Shown here: in pieces, positions 18,580 to 31,151 of the stretch
Layout of the letters: each line of letters begins with the position of its first letter
Position numbering within the stretch: position 1 is the stretch's first letter
From: DATFDN01 sp963756495
GTDB taxonomy: Bacteria; Pseudomonadota; Alphaproteobacteria; Acetobacterales; Acetobacteraceae
NCBI GenBank assembly: GCA_963756495.1
Contig: CAVWNS010000014.1
Location: 372,001 to 436,000, forward strand
Direction: 5' to 3'
Length of the DNA stretch: 64,000 bases
Program-made: the position numbers and the translations under genes
Notes under the pieces: generated by a model
Seen by the model: only the letters and a program-made list of their open reading frames with translations
Told to the model about the DNA's origin: nothing
Database searches by the model: none

Positions 18580-19669
18580 TGCAGATGGACAGTTGGGACG
18601 ACGGAGAGGCCGAGCGGCATCGGCAGGTTCGGGTCGAGGCCGCTGTCGATGTCGATCTTGACCGGCACGCGCTGCACGATCTTGACGAAGTTCCCGGTCG
18701 CATTCTCGGGCGGAAACGCGGTGAAGCGCGAACCCGAGCCAAGCTGCACGCTGTCCACGTGGCCCTTGAGCTTCAGCGCCGGGTACGCATCGACGCTGAT
18801 GTCCACCGCCTGGCCCGGACTGCATGCGGGCGAGATCGGATTCCTTGAAATTCGCGGTCACCCAGACATCCGGCGTGACCACCGCGAGCAGGGCCTGGCC
18901 AGGCTGGACGTAGTTGCCCGTCTCCACGTTGCGCTTGGTGATCCAGCCGTCTTGGGGAGCGGTGACGCGCGTCCAGTCCAGGTTCAGCTCGGCCTGCGCA
19001 AGCTGCGCCTTCGCGAGCGCGACCTTGGCAGTCGAGTTGCTGCACGCTCGCGTCTGCCTGCGCGAGCTGTTCGCGCACCGTGTCGGCGCGGCGCAATTCG
19101 GCTTCCGCGCCCGCGAGGCTCGCCTGTGCGGCGAGCCGCGCGGCGTTCGCCGCATCCACCTCCTGCTGCGTGGTCGCCTGATGGGGCATCTGGCTCTGTC
19201 GCCGCCAATCGGCATCGGCCTTGGTGAGCGTGGCCCGCGCCGCGGCCGCCTGCGCCTGCGGCCGCGGCAAGGCGGGCCGGGTATTCGATGCGTGCGATAT
19301 CCAGGCGGGCCGGGCGCTGTCCAATTCGGCCTGCGCCGCGCCCAGAGTGGCCGCCGCCTGGTCGCGCGCGACGACATAGGGGCGTGGATCGATCTCGAGC
19401 AGCACGTTGCCGGCCTTGACCCGCTGGTTGTCCTGTACCCGCAAGGCGACCACGGTGCCTCGATCTGGGGTGCCACCGTGATCGCCCGCCCGTCGGTGAA
19501 GGCGTCGTCGGTGCTGACCTGGCCGTGGCCGAGCCACAACATCAGCGCCGGCCACCGCGGCACCGACCAGGACCACCGCGAGCAAGGCCCAGCGAGCGCG
19601 CGCGGGTCTCCGCCGGCTCACCGTGTTCAGTCGGGTATCCAGGGTCGCGTTCTTCGTTAGATCATCCAT
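18576..19669 (-). pseudogene. EmrA/HlyD membrane-fusion protein, multiple frameshifts as sequenced
   Basis: Periplasmic adaptor for the downstream EmrB-like pump. Start MDDLTKNATLDTRLNTV with one N-terminal transmembrane helix. Pieces in three frames give the family blocks VSTDDAFTDGRAITVAPQ, VVALRVQDNQRVKAGNVLLE, LNLDWTRVTAPQDGWITKRN, VTANFKESDLARMQ and VDISVDAYPALKLKGHVDSV. Shifts occur near 19553, 19455, 19045 and 18815, plus a compensating pair near 19305/19255. Coding character persists throughout, so most are likely sequencing errors. Confidence 0.85.
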
Positions 19670-19741
19670 GGCCAACGCACGCTAAAGTTACTCCAAAGAC
19701 GTGACCACTCCCTCGTGAGTTAAATCACCGTTAATTCGACA

Positions 19742-21489
19742 TCAATGCACCAGTGTCTGGCTCCCGACCAAACGCGCATACAGACCGTCCTTCGCCAAGC
19801 AACTGCGGCGTGCGTTCCCTGCTCGACCGCGCGGCCGTCGGCCAGCACCACGACGAGGTCGGCGTCGCGCACCGTCGAGAGCCGGTGCGCGACCACGATC
19901 GTCGTGCGTCCTCTGCGCAGCCGCGTGAGAGCGGCCTGCACCGCTGCCTCGCTCTCGGTATCGAGCGCGCTGGTCGCCTCGTCGAGCAGCAGCATGCGCG
20001 GGTTCCGCAGCAGAGCGCGCGCGAGCGCCACGCGCTGGCGCTGGCCGCCCGACAGGCGCTGCCCGCCGGGGCCGACGCGCGTGGCGAAGCCCTGCGGCAA
20101 GGGCGGCGATGAATCCCGCCGCCGCAGCCGCCTCGGCCGCCGCGGCCACCTCCGCCTCGGTCGCGCCAGGTCGGCCCATCAGGATATTCGCCGCGACGTG
20201 TCGTCGAACAGCAGCGAGTCCTGGCTCACATAGGCGATCGCCTCGCGCAGGCTGGCCAGCGTCACCGCGCGGACATCCTCTCCATCGATGCGCACCGCCC
20301 CGGACGTCACCTCGTGCAGGCGGGGGATCAGCGCGAGAGCGGTGGACTTGCCTGCCCCCGACGGGCCGACCAGCGCGACGGTCGCGCCCGGCGCGGCCTC
20401 GAAGCTGAGGCCGGCGAGACCGACGCGGCCGTCGGGGTAGTCGAAGTCGCACGTCATCGAATACCAGGCGTCCGGGGCCAGCCGGCAGCGACATCGCCGC
20501 GGGTGCGTCGGCGATGCGCGGCCGCTCGTCGATGACCGCGAACACGCGGACAAGCCCGGCAAGGCCCTCCTGCAAGGCCGCGTTCAGCGAGCCAAGCGCG
20601 CGCAGCGGGCGTGAGGCGATCAGCAGCGCGGCGACGAAGCCGGTGAAATTGCCGACGGTCTGCGTGCCGATCGCGGCCCGCCAGCCGGCGAAGCCGATCA
20701 CCAGCGCGACCGCGCCACCGCCAAGCACCTCCAGCACCGGATCGACCCGCGAGCGCCCCCGGCTCATGCGCAGCAGCGCCCGATAGAGCGCGGCGAAGGC
20801 GGCCTCGGCGCGTGCCGTCTCGGCTGCTTCCAGTCGATAGGCGCGCACGGTGCGGGCCTGCGCGAAGCTCTCGTTCAGCAGCGCGGAGGTCTCGCCCATC
20901 CGCTCCTGCATCCCGCCCGAGGCGCGGCGGACCCGCCTGCCGATGCGCTCGATCGGCACGGCGGCAAGCGGATAGAGCGCCGCCGCGATCAGGCTGAGCA
21001 GCCAGTCGAGATAGAGCATCGAGGCGATCAGCCCGACGACCGTCACCGCGTCGGCGATGCCGTTCACCGCGCGGGTCAGCGCGTCGCGGATGATCGGTCG
21101 CGTCGGTGGTGAAGCGCGCGGCGAGTTGGGCCGGCGCGTCGCGCTCGATCCGCGCGAGGTCGGCGCGCGTCAGATGCGCGAACATGCGCCCCTGCAGACC
21201 GCGGATCACCAGCAGCACGATCCGCTGCACCTCGACGTTCTGGAAATACTGCGCCGCCGCCTTCACCGAGGAGACGAGCACGACCAGCGCCGGGAATCTG
21301 GTAGAGGATGCGCGGGTCGCGGTGGGTGAACATGTCGAAGGCGTGGTCGATCACCACCGGATAGAGCGCGGTGGTGCCGGCCATCAGCCCGGTCAGGACC
21401 AGCACGAGCAGGAGGCGCCCCTTGTGGCCGCGCACATGCTCGCGCCAAAGCCGGCCGAGCAGCGCGCGGCTCGAGTCGGGCTCCGTCAT
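19742..21489 (-). pseudogene. ABC exporter, fused permease and ATPase (MsbA-like), frameshifted
   Basis: Half-size exporter of about 580 residues when frames are joined. The transmembrane domain starts MTEPDSSRALLGRLWREHV and includes LNESFAQARTVRAYRLE; the ATPase has Walker A GPSGAGKSTALALIP, Q-loop YVSQDSLLFDD, signature LSGGQRQRVALARALL, Walker B RMLLLDEATSALD and H-loop VAHRLSTV. Frame changes near 21300, 21095, 20480, 20205, 20100 and 19790. Type matches MsbA-like lipid or drug exporters; substrate not predictable. Last gene of the minus-strand run that includes cca. Confidence 0.85.
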
Positions 21490-21630
21490 GCGGGCGCGGG
21501 CAGGCGGAGTGCGGGCGTCCACGTCGTTCCTGTCGCGTCCGAGACTGAGGAAAGCCGGTCCAAGAGCATGCCTGACGGCGATGTGGAGGCCGGCTGATTG
21601 CCGGCATCGGTCATAGGTTCATGGACGGCG

Positions 21631-22845
21631 TCAAGAGCTGGCGCCCGGTTGGGAGCTGAGCGCCTTAAGCTGGCGGACACACGCGGCTGCATCCGCCGCG
21701 CAGCCGCCCTCCAGCCACCACCGCCGCACCATGCCGCAGCAACGCGCCCATGCGCGGTCCCGGCGGAACGCCGAGCGCCAGGACGTCGCGCCCGCCGAGC
21801 GGGAACACCGGGCGGGGCGTCTCGGCGAGCCGCGCGCGCAGCCTGGCCCACCCCGCCCCGTCGCTGCCGGCCAGCCAGGCGCGGTCCGATCAGCACGTCG
21901 GCCGGCGTGTCGGCCAGCATCCGGCGCAGCGCGGCATCGTCGTCCTCGGGACGCGGCACCGGGCCGCCGCGCAAGGCGTGCAGGCGGTCGCGCTCGGCGT
22001 TGGACAAGGCGCAGCCGATCGGCGACGGCCTCCGCGTCGCCCGTGAGAAGCGCGGCGAGCCGCAGCAGCGGGTCGGCGCGGCGCGCCCGCCGCGACCAAG
22101 CCGGGCGAGCCGATCGGGGTCGGTGCCCTCGGGCAGCACGGCGTCCAGCACGCCGAGCGCGGCCATCAGCGCGATCGCCCCGCGCGGGTCCGGCCCGGCG
22201 AGGATGCGGCGCAACTCGCTCCAGACCCGTTCCGGCGACAGGCGGGACAGATCCGGGAACGCCGGCGCGGATCGCCGCCATGGCGGCGCATCCGGCGGGC
22301 GTGCGGCCGTAGCGGGCATGGAAGCGGAAGAAGCGGAGAATGCGCAGGTAGTCCTCGGCGATGCGGCGCGCGGGCTCGCCCACGAAGCGGACCCGGCCGG
22401 CGCGCAGATCCTCGATGCCCCCGAAATAGTCGAACACCGCGCCGTCGCGCGTCATCGACAGCGCGTTGAGGGTGAAATCGCGCCGGGCCGCGTCGGCTGC
22501 GCCAGTCGTCGGTGAACGCGACGACCGCATGCCGCCCGTCGGTCGCGACGTCGCGGCGCAACGTCGTCACCTCGTACGGTGCCCGCCGGCGAGCGCCGTC
22601 ACCGTGCCGTGGTCGAGCCCGGTGGGGATCGCCTGCAGTCCCGCGCGTCGCAGCGCGGCCATGACCTGCTCGGGGTTTGCCGGCGTGGCGAGATCGATAT
22701 CGGCGACCGGCAGTCCGGCCAGAGCGTCGCGAACCGCGCCGCCGACCACCCGCGATCCCGGCAATGCCGCCATGATCCGCGGCCAGGCCCGGATCGGCGA
22801 GAAAGGCCGGCGGCGGCACGCAGAAGCGCCGGTCGTGTCCATCAT
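21631..22845 (-). pseudogene. CCA tRNA nucleotidyltransferase / poly(A) polymerase family, frameshifted
   Basis: Adds or repairs the 3' CCA of tRNA. N-terminal nucleotidyltransferase motifs are clear: SRVVGGAVRDALAGLPVADIDLATPA, then EVTTLRRDVATDGRHAVV, RRDFTLNALSMTRDG and RILRFFRFHARYG. The remaining head-to-body helical part is spread over three frames (LSPERVWSELRRILAGPDP, then DRLHALRGG) to the end ADAAACVRQLKAL. At least six shifts between 22575 and 21730. An essential or near-essential gene of this kind is unlikely to be truly decayed. ATG overlaps the DUF6111 stop. Confidence 0.85.
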
Positions 22846-23101
22846 CGCGCGGCGTCCGGCTCGATCACCGCCTCCGCGGCCCACATCCGGGCGGGGACGT
22901 AGGGCGAACCGGGTGGCAGGGCACGGCCCGAAGCCGAACCAGACCAGCGCCAGCGCGAGCAGCGCGACCGACACGCCGGCCACGGCGACGAGATGCGCGC
23001 GGCAGCCCGCCGCGATGCCCGAAGAGCCGCCATGCCAGGAAGGCGAGCAGCGGAACCGCGAACAGCCCCGCCTCGGTCAGCCGCAGCATCGCACGCCTCA
23101 T
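22842..23101 (-). pseudogene. DUF6111 family membrane protein, frameshifted
   Basis: Small protein of about 85 residues when joined: an N-terminal helix (MLRLTEAGLFAVPLLAFLAW), a second helix in another frame (GVSVALLALALVWFGFG) and a third-frame C-terminus LPPGSPYVPARMWAAEAVIE. This arrangement is that of DUF6111, found between a CoA pyrophosphatase and cca in Rhodospirillales. Shifts near 23030 and 22925. Start and stop each overlap a neighbour by four bases, so the gene is embedded in a coupled operon. Confidence 0.65.
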
Positions 23102-23700
23102 GCCGCCTGTCGCAGCATCTCCGCCACATGCACCAGGATCGCCGCCGTGGCGCCCCAGATGTAGTGCTCCGGGTGCGGCCAGACCCAGACGTCGCGCATG
23201 ACGCCGTTGCGCTCCTGCCGCTCCCGGCGCGGCGCGCGCGGGTCGAGCAGCACGTCGAGCGGGAACTCGAACACCGCCTCGACCTCCACCGGCTCCGGCA
23301 CGAACGCCAGGCCGGGAGGGATCAGCCCGAGCACCGGCGTGATGCGAAACCCGGTGCCGGTCAGGAAATCGCCCAGCCGGCCCAGCACCTCCACCCGCGC
23401 GGGATCGAGCGCGACCTCCTCCCGCGCCTCGCGCAGCGCGGCGGCAATGGCGTCGGCGTCCTCGGGGTCGATGCGCCCGCCGGGGAAGCTCACCTGCCCG
23501 GCATGGCGGCGCAGCCGTTCGTTGCGTTTGGTGAGCAATACACCCGGCGCTCGGCCAGTGACGAAGGCGACCAGCACCGCCGCCGGGTCGGTGCGCGGCC
23601 GAAGGCGCCCGAGCAACTCCGCCCATGCACGACTCGGCCGCGTCTCGCCGTCGCGCAGCACCAGGCCCGCAAGCCGCCGCCGCAGCTCCGCCGCGTTCAC
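23098..23700 (-). CDS. NUDIX hydrolase, CoA pyrophosphatase type
   Basis: Cytoplasmic NUDIX enzyme of 200 residues. The NUDIX box GGRIDPEDADAIAAALREAREEVAL is complete, and the preceding LTKRNERLRRHAGQVSFPGG matches the CoA pyrophosphatase (NudL) signature. Likely hydrolyses CoA or related nucleotides. The GTG at 23698-23700 starts just after the DUF1285 stop. One of the few intact genes in this part of the window. Confidence 0.88.
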   Translation of the reverse strand: MNAAELRRRLAGLVLRDGETRPSRAWAELLGRLRPRTDPAAVLVAFVTGRAPGVLLTKRNERLRRHAGQVSFPGGRIDPEDADAIAAALREAREEVALDPARVEVLGRLGDFLTGTGFRITPVLGLIPPGLAFVPEPVEVEAVFEFPLDVLLDPRAPRRERQERNGVMRDVWVWPHPEHYIWGATAAILVHVAEMLRQAA

Positions 23701-23711
23701 GCCGCGCGCGC

Positions 23712-24307
23712 TCAATCCTCGCCGGGCGGCAGCTCGCCCAGCGGAAAGAACACGCCGCTGCTCCAGACCCCCAGCATCCGCCGGCCGGAGACCCAGTGCG
23801 GCACGCCGAGCGCGACCAGCTCGTAATAGACGGCCCGGCCGATGCGCGCCTCCACCGCAAAGGCGCCCTTGCCGGGACGCACCCGGATGTAGGGCGTCGG
23901 CTCGCAGGTCAGGATGTCGTGGGCGATGCGGATCGGATGCTCCGGCCCGGCGGTGACGACCTGATCGACGTTGGTGCGGAAGGACAGAACCTGAGCGCGC
24001 CCGTCGCCGCGTCCAGTCCAGCTCGACGGCGAGGAAGGGCGCGTCCTCGACCTCGATCCGGCCGCGCTCGGCCGGCGTCTCCAGCCAGAAGGACCCGTCC
24101 GCCTCGCGCTTCAGCACGCTGGCGAACAGGCAGACCAATTCCTTCCGCCCGATCGGGCTGCCCCGATAGAGCCAGGTGCCGTCGCGCTGGATGAGGAATG
24201 GCAGGTCGCCGCACTCGATGGGCGGTCGGCGTCGGCCGGACCGCGGGCGACCCGGCGCGATGCCGCTGAGGGTGCGCGAACGGCGATGGAGAGATGGCCT
24301 CGTTCAC
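23712..24307 (-). pseudogene. DUF1285 family protein, frameshifted
   Basis: About 195 residues across frames. Core blocks: ECGDLPFLIQRDGTWLYRGS and GRKELVCLFASVLKRE, then LETPAERGRIEVEDAPFLAV, and after a shift near 24000 FRTNVDQVVTAG, EPTPYIRVRPGKGAFAVEAR, VYYELVALG ending LGELPPGED. These match DUF1285, a conserved proteobacterial family of unknown function with a known two-domain fold. GTG 24305-24307 (NEAISPSPF) is the likely start, with another shift near 24260. First gene of the run leading to cca; divergent from moxR. Confidence 0.75.
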
Positions 24308-24423
24308 GTCTCCGTCTCCCTGGACTGGCGAGCTTCCGTTCCCAGCGCGATATAGGTAGCCTCCCCCGCCCGGGGAAGTGCGGCAGGCTGCGCCGGACCC
24401 GAACCAGGACAATGGAGACGGAC

Positions 24424-25403
<980 letters not shown>

Positions 25404-25411
<8 letters not shown>

Positions 25412-26307
25412 GCCGATTCAGCCTCGGATCGAGGCCGCCCGCCGGGCGGAGGCGCTGGCGGCGCCGCTGCCGGCGTTGCTGGTCGCCGCCGAGCGGGTCG
25501 CGGCCACGGTCGCTCAGGGCGTGCACGGACGCCGCCGGTCGGGGCGGGGCGACAGCTTCTGGCAGTTCCGCCATTTCGCCAGCGGCGATGCGCCCGACCG
25601 CATCGATTGGCGCCGCTCCGCCCGCTCGGGCCGGCCGGCAGCCGCCGGCTGGTTCGTTCGCGAGACGGAATGGGAGGCGGCGCAGACCGTCTGCCTCTGG
25701 CGCGACGGCTCGGCCAGCATGGATTGGCGCTCGGCCCAGGTCGCCACCACCAAGCGCGACGCGGGCGGAGCTGCTGCTGCTGGCGCTGGCGGCGCTGCTG
25801 CTGCGCGGCGGCGAGCGCGCGGCGCTGATCGCCGAACCGTTCCGGCCGGTCGCCGGACGCGCCGGGCTGAACGCGCTCGCCGCCGCGCTGGCGGTCGCCG
25901 CCGACCCGGCGACGGAGCAGGGCCTGCCGCCCGCGGTCGCGCTGCCGCGCCACGCGAAGGTCGTGCTGATAAGCGACTTCCTGACCGACGTCGCGGATGT
26001 GCAAGCCCTGGTCTCGCGACTTGCCGGCCTGCCCGCGACCGGCTACCTGCTTCAGGTGCTCGATCCCGCCGAGACGCTGCTGCCGTACGAGGGCCGCGTT
26101 CGCTTCACCGGCCTGGAGCGCGAGCCCGCGACACTGGTCCCGCGCGTCGAGGGCATCCGCGATGCCTACGCGCGGCGGCTGGAGGCGGTGCAGGACTCGC
26201 TGCTCGCGCTTTGCCGCGCCGCCGGGTTCGGGTTCGCCGTCCATCGCACCGACCATCCGCCGGAGACCGCTCTGCTCGGCCTCTACACCGCGCTGTCCGC
26301 GCGATGA
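25404..26307 (+). pseudogene. DUF58 domain protein, one frameshift
   Basis: About 300 residues; DUF58 proteins are regularly encoded after MoxR ATPases. It begins with TTG 25404 (MAEPIQPRIEAARRAEALA) and includes GRRRSGRGDSFWQFRHFASGD and DRIDWRRSARSGR, the core DUF58 motif. A one-base shift near 25762 leads to the C-terminal vWA-like half with HAKVVLISDFLTDVADVQAL. Its stop overlaps the start of the next gene (ATGA). Confidence 0.88.
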
Positions 26308-29019
26308 GCCTGACCGCTCCGTGGGTGCTGCTCGCGCTCACCGCGCTGCCGTTGCTGTGGTGGCTGCTGCGCGTCACGCCCGCCGGCGCCGCGGCGGGAG
26401 AGCTTTCCGGCGATCCGCCTGCTGGCCGGTCTGAAGGCGACCGAGGAGACGCCGGCGCGCACGCCGCCCTGGCTGCTGGCGCTGCGTATCCTGGCGGCGG
26501 GCCTGGTGATCCTGGGGCTCGCCGGCCCGGTGCGGGACACCGGTTCGGCGCTGCCGGGGCAGGGCCCGGTGCTGCTGGTGATCGACAATGGCTGGGCGTC
26601 GGCCGCGGACTGGCCGCGTCGGATGCAGGCGGCCGGCCTGGCGCTTGACCGGGCGGCGCGCGCCGGCCGGCAGGCCGCGCTGCTCGCCACCGCCGATGAC
26701 GAATCCGGTGCCGCCCCCGCCATCACGCCGGTGATGGCGGCCGAGGATCTTGATGCTCGCCTCGCGAGCCTGCATCCGGAGCCGTGGCCCGTGGACCGCG
26801 CCGGTGCCGCGGCGGCGCTGCGCGGCTTCGCGGGTCGCGCGGCCGGGGTCGTCTATATCGACCGACGGCCTGACGGACGGCGCCGGCTTCGCGGACTTCG
26901 CCGAGGCGCTCCGCGGCGCCGGCAGCGTCACCGAACTCTGCTGCGGCATGCCGGCCCGGCTGATGCTGGCGCCCGTCAGCGAGCCGGACCGGCTGGTCGC
27001 CCGCGTGGCCCAGGCGCCGCAGGTGATCGCGGGCCGGGCGATCGTGCTCGCCCAGACCGGCGACGGTCGCACGCTGGCGCGCGCCGACATCGCGATCCCG
27101 GCGGGCGCCACGACCGGCGAGGCTGGCATCGTCGGCCCGCCGGAGCTGCGCAACCGCCTCACGCGGCTGGTGCTGGAGGGCGCGCCCTCGGCCGGCTCGG
27201 TTGCGCTGCTCGATGAGGGGCTGCGGCGCCATCCGGTCGGGCTCGTGCTGACCGGCGATCAGGCGCAGGCGGACGCGCCGTTCCTCGGATCGCTATATTA
27301 CGTGCGCCGCGCGCTCGCGCCGTATGCCGAGTTGCGCGAGGCGAACCTTCAGACCCTGCTCGCCCGCGACGTGTCGGTGCTGATCATGGCCGACGTGCCC
27401 GCAACAGACGAGCCGGCGCGCGCCGCCCTGACACGCTGGGTGGAGGCGGGAGGCCTGCTGGTCCGCTTCGCCGGGCCGCGCACGGCAGAGGCGGGGGCGC
27501 CGGAGGGCAAGGCCGATCCGCTGCTGCCGGTGCAGTTGATCGCCGGCAACCGTGACCTGGGCGGCGCGATGTCCTGGAGCAAGCCGGCCGGTCTCGCCGC
27601 CTTCCCCGCCGACTCGCCGTTCGCCGGGCTGAGCGTGCCAGCGGACGTGACGGTCAACCGCCAGGTGCTCGCCGAGCCCTCGGCCACGCTCGCCGCCCAT
27701 ACCTGGGCGCGTCTCGCCGACGGCACCCCCCTGGTGACCGAAGCAGCGCGTGGCCGCGGCCGGGTGGTGCTGTTCCACGTCACCGCCGACGCGGACTGGT
27801 CGAGTCTACCGCTCTCCGGGCTGTTCGTGGACATGCTGCGCCGGCTGGTGTCGCTGTCGGCGGGCGTGGCTGCGCCGCCGCCCGGCAACACCCTTCTCGC
27901 CCCCGTGCAGACCCTGGACGGCTACGGGCTGCTCGGGCGTCCGCCGGTCGCGGCCGCCGGCCTGCTCGCCGACGCGTTTGCCCGGACTCCGGTGTGCCCC
28001 CGCCATCCACCCGGCCTCTACGGGCCGAAATCCGCCCGGCGCGCCCTGAACCTCGCGACCGGACTTCCCGCTCCCACAGGCCGCGCCCATGGTCGAGGGG
28101 GCGCGGGTCGAGCCGCTTGCCCAGGCGGCCCCGGCGCGCGCCTTCGGGCCGTGGCTCATCGCGGCGGCAATCGGGCTGCTCGGGCTCGACATGCTGGTCG
28201 GCATTGATCCTGCGGGGCCTGCTCCGGTTCCCGCGCCGGCGTCTGGCCGCAGCCGCCCTGATCGGGGCGCTGCTCGCGGGCGGCGCGGGCGCGCGCGCCG
28301 CCGATGACCTCGACACCACCCCGAACCCCGCGCTGGCGCCCCGGCTCGGCTACGTGGTGACCGGGGACGCGCAGGTGGACACCGTGTCCCGCCAGGGGCT
28401 GGAAGGATTGTCGATGTTCGTGAACCAGCGCACGGCGGTCGTGCTGGCCGAACCCGACGCGGTCGAGCCGGGCAAGACCGATCTCAGCTTCTATCCCCTG
28501 CTCTATTGGCCGATCACGACGGCGACGACGCTGCCGTCCGGACAGGCCCAGGCGCTGAACGACTTCATGGCGCGCGGCGGCATCCTGCTGATCGACACGC
28601 GCGGCGCGGGCTCAGGCGAGGGCTTCGCGCCGGGAGCCGACGCGGCGTTGCGCCGGGTGGCGCAGGGCCTGACCGTCCCGCCGCTGGCCCCGCTGACCGT
28701 GGACCATGTGCTGGCGCGCGCGTTCTACCTGCTGCGTGACTATCCGGGACGCTACAACGGTGGCACCGTCTGGGTGCAGCGCGACGAGGACCGCGCCAAC
28801 GACGGAGTGAGCGAGGTGGTCATCGGCGGCAACGACTGGGCGGCCGCCTGGGCGGTGGATGCCGACGGACACAACCCGTACGCCACCATCCCTGGCGGCG
28901 CGCAGCAGCGCCTGCTCGCCTATCGGTTCGGCGTGAATTTGGTCATCTACGCGCTGACCGGCAACTACAAGGGCGACCAGGTTCACGTTCCGGCCATCCT
29001 GCAACGGCTGGGGCAGTAG
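26304..29019 (+). pseudogene. BatA/DUF4159 double-domain membrane protein, frameshifted
   Basis: About 900 residues if joined. The N-terminus (MSLTAPWVLLALTALPLLWW, then IRLLAGLKATEETPARTPPW) is the BatA-type membrane anchor; the middle has a degenerate vWA-like domain and glutamine-amidotransferase-like segments; membrane helices near 28150-28300 lead into the C-terminal DUF4159 (LGYVVTGDAQVDTVSRQGLE, LSFYPLLYWPI, GGILLIDTRGAGS). Shifts near 26395, 26870, 28000-28080 and 28200. The set MoxR, DUF58, this protein and the next gene is a standard alphaproteobacterial operon of unknown envelope-related role. Confidence 0.82.
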
Positions 29020-31112
29020 TGCATCCGGTCCAGGCCATCGCCGCGCTGCGCTTCGATCCGCTGGTGCCCGCCGCGCTATTGTGGGCGCTGGCCGCGCTCG
29101 CCGGCCTGGTGCTGGCGCTCGGCGCGGCACGGCGCGCGCGCGGCACCGTCCTGCGGACCGCCGCCTTCGCGGCCCTACTCCTGTGGCTCGGCGGCCCGCG
29201 CCTGACCCAGGAAACGCGCGCGACGCTGCCCGATGTCGGATTGCTGGTCGTGGACGAGACCGCCTCGATGCATGTGGGCGACCGCGCCCGGCTGGCCGAC
29301 GCGGCGCGCCGGGCGATCGAGGCGGAGGCCGCGCGGCTGCCGGATCTTCAGCTTCGGACGGTCGTGGTCCCAGAGGGCGGCGATGACGGGACCCGGCTGT
29401 TCGCGGCCGTGGAGCGGGCCTTGTCCGATATCCCGCGCGACCGCTTCGCCGGCAGCATCGCGATCACCGATGGGCAGGTGCATGACATTCCCGCCGACCC
29501 GCCGGGCGGCGGGCCGCTCAATGTTCTCATTCCCGCCCCGGGCGAGCAGATCGACCGGACGTTGCGGGTGCTGGAGGCGCCGGGCTACGGCATCGTCGGC
29601 AAGCCGGTGACGCTGCGGGTGGTGGTCGAGGATCGTGGGGTCGCCCACCCCGCCCCAACAGCACGCTTGACGATGCAACGCGACGGCGGTCCGCCGGAAA
29701 CACAATCCGTGCCGATCGGCACACCGACCGCCCTCCAGATCCCGATGCCCAATGCGGGGCCGAATGTCGTCCAGCTCTCGGTCGGTTCATTGCCCGGCGA
29801 GGTCTCCACCATCAACAACAGCGCCGTCGTGCAGATCAATGGCGTGCGCGACCGCTTGCGCGTGCTGCTCATCTCGGGCGAGCCGCATCCCGGCGAGCGC
29901 ACCTGGCGGCGGCTGCTGAAGGCGGATCCCTCGGTCGATCTCGTGCATTTCACCATCCTGCGGCCGCCGGAGAAGGACGACCTGACGCCGCTGAACGAGC
30001 TGTCGCTCATCGCCTTCCCAGTGCACGAGCTGTTCCAGGACAAGATCGACCAGTTCGACCTCATCATCCTCGACCGATTCCAGAACCGGGGCCTGCTGCC
30101 GCTGCCCTACCTGTCCAACATCGCCCGCTACGTGCGCCAGGGCGGGGCCCTGCTGCTGTCGGTCGGGCCGGAGTTCGCCGGCGCGGCGACCCTGGCAAGC
30201 ACCCCGCTCGCCGCCATCCTTCCCGCCCTGCCCGCGCCGGCGGGTGGCGTAGTCGAGGGGGCGTTCCGCCCGCATCTGACCGCGCTGGGCGAGCGCCATC
30301 CGGTGACCGAGGGCCTCGCCGGCGCCAATCCCCTCGATTCGACGGCGGAACCGACATGGGGACCCTGGTATCGCCGCATCGAGCCGGCGGATGCGCGCGG
30401 CCAGACGCTGATGTCGGCTCCCGACGGCACGCCGCTGCTGATCCTGGACCAGGAGGGCAAGGGCCGGGTCGCGCTGCTGCTGTCCGACCAGATCTGGCTG
30501 TGGTCGCGCGGGCACGCGGGCGGCGGCCCGCAAGGCGAACTGCTCCGCAGGGTTGCGCATTGGCTGATGAAGGAGCCCGAGCTGGAGGCCGAGGCGCTGA
30601 CCGCGCGCATCGCCGACGGCAGACTGCGCGTCGAGCGCCGCTCCGTCGATCCGGCGTCCCCGGCCCCGGTCACGGTGACGGCGCCGGACGGGCACACGAC
30701 CCGGCTCCCGCTTTCCCCGACAACCCCCGGAAGGGCAACCGCCGAGATCGCCGCCGAGCAGGCGGGCGTCTGGCAGGTCAGCGACGGCACCCGGACGGTG
30801 CAGGCCGCCGCCGGCGCTGCCAATCCGCTGGAGATCGAGGATCTGCGGGCCACCGCGACCCGCCTCGCCCCGCTTGCCCGTGCTTCCGGCGGGGGCGTGC
30901 ACTGGCTGGGCGCCGCCGCAGCGCCGGTCGTGCCCGAATTGCGTCGGACGGAGCCGGACCGCGCGGCTTCGGGTACTGGCTGGATGGGGCTCCAGCGCCG
31001 TCACGCCTACGTCGTCACCGGCGTCGCGTCCTTCCCCCTGCTGCCCGCCTGGGTTGCCCTGCCACTGTTGCTGGGTCTGCTGATCCTGGCATGGCGGCGC
31101 GAGGGAGCGTGA
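29019..31112 (+). CDS. Large membrane protein with vWA/amidotransferase-like domain, MoxR operon
   Basis: Intact 697-residue protein. Two N-terminal helices and one C-terminal helix (FPLLPAWVALPLLLGLLIL) flank a long periplasmic or cytoplasmic region with LPDVGLLVVDETASMHVGDR, resembling the DxSxS end of a vWA domain, and an amidotransferase-like DLIILDRFQNRGLLPLPYL. GTG 29019 overlaps the DUF4159 stop by one base. It is the last gene of the MoxR operon; such proteins are common in alphaproteobacteria and have no assigned function. Confidence 0.8.
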   Translation: MHPVQAIAALRFDPLVPAALLWALAALAGLVLALGAARRARGTVLRTAAFAALLLWLGGPRLTQETRATLPDVGLLVVDETASMHVGDRARLADAARRAIEAEAARLPDLQLRTVVVPEGGDDGTRLFAAVERALSDIPRDRFAGSIAITDGQVHDIPADPPGGGPLNVLIPAPGEQIDRTLRVLEAPGYGIVGKPVTLRVVVEDRGVAHPAPTARLTMQRDGGPPETQSVPIGTPTALQIPMPNAGPNVVQLSVGSLPGEVSTINNSAVVQINGVRDRLRVLLISGEPHPGERTWRRLLKADPSVDLVHFTILRPPEKDDLTPLNELSLIAFPVHELFQDKIDQFDLIILDRFQNRGLLPLPYLSNIARYVRQGGALLLSVGPEFAGAATLASTPLAAILPALPAPAGGVVEGAFRPHLTALGERHPVTEGLAGANPLDSTAEPTWGPWYRRIEPADARGQTLMSAPDGTPLLILDQEGKGRVALLLSDQIWLWSRGHAGGGPQGELLRRVAHWLMKEPELEAEALTARIADGRLRVERRSVDPASPAPVTVTAPDGHTTRLPLSPTTPGRATAEIAAEQAGVWQVSDGTRTVQAAAGAANPLEIEDLRATATRLAPLARASGGGVHWLGAAAAPVVPELRRTEPDRAASGTGWMGLQRRHAYVVTGVASFPLLPAWVALPLLLGLLILAWRREGA

Positions 31113-31151
31113 CCGCCCAGGGTTGCGACCGAGCCGCTCCAGGGGCGATTA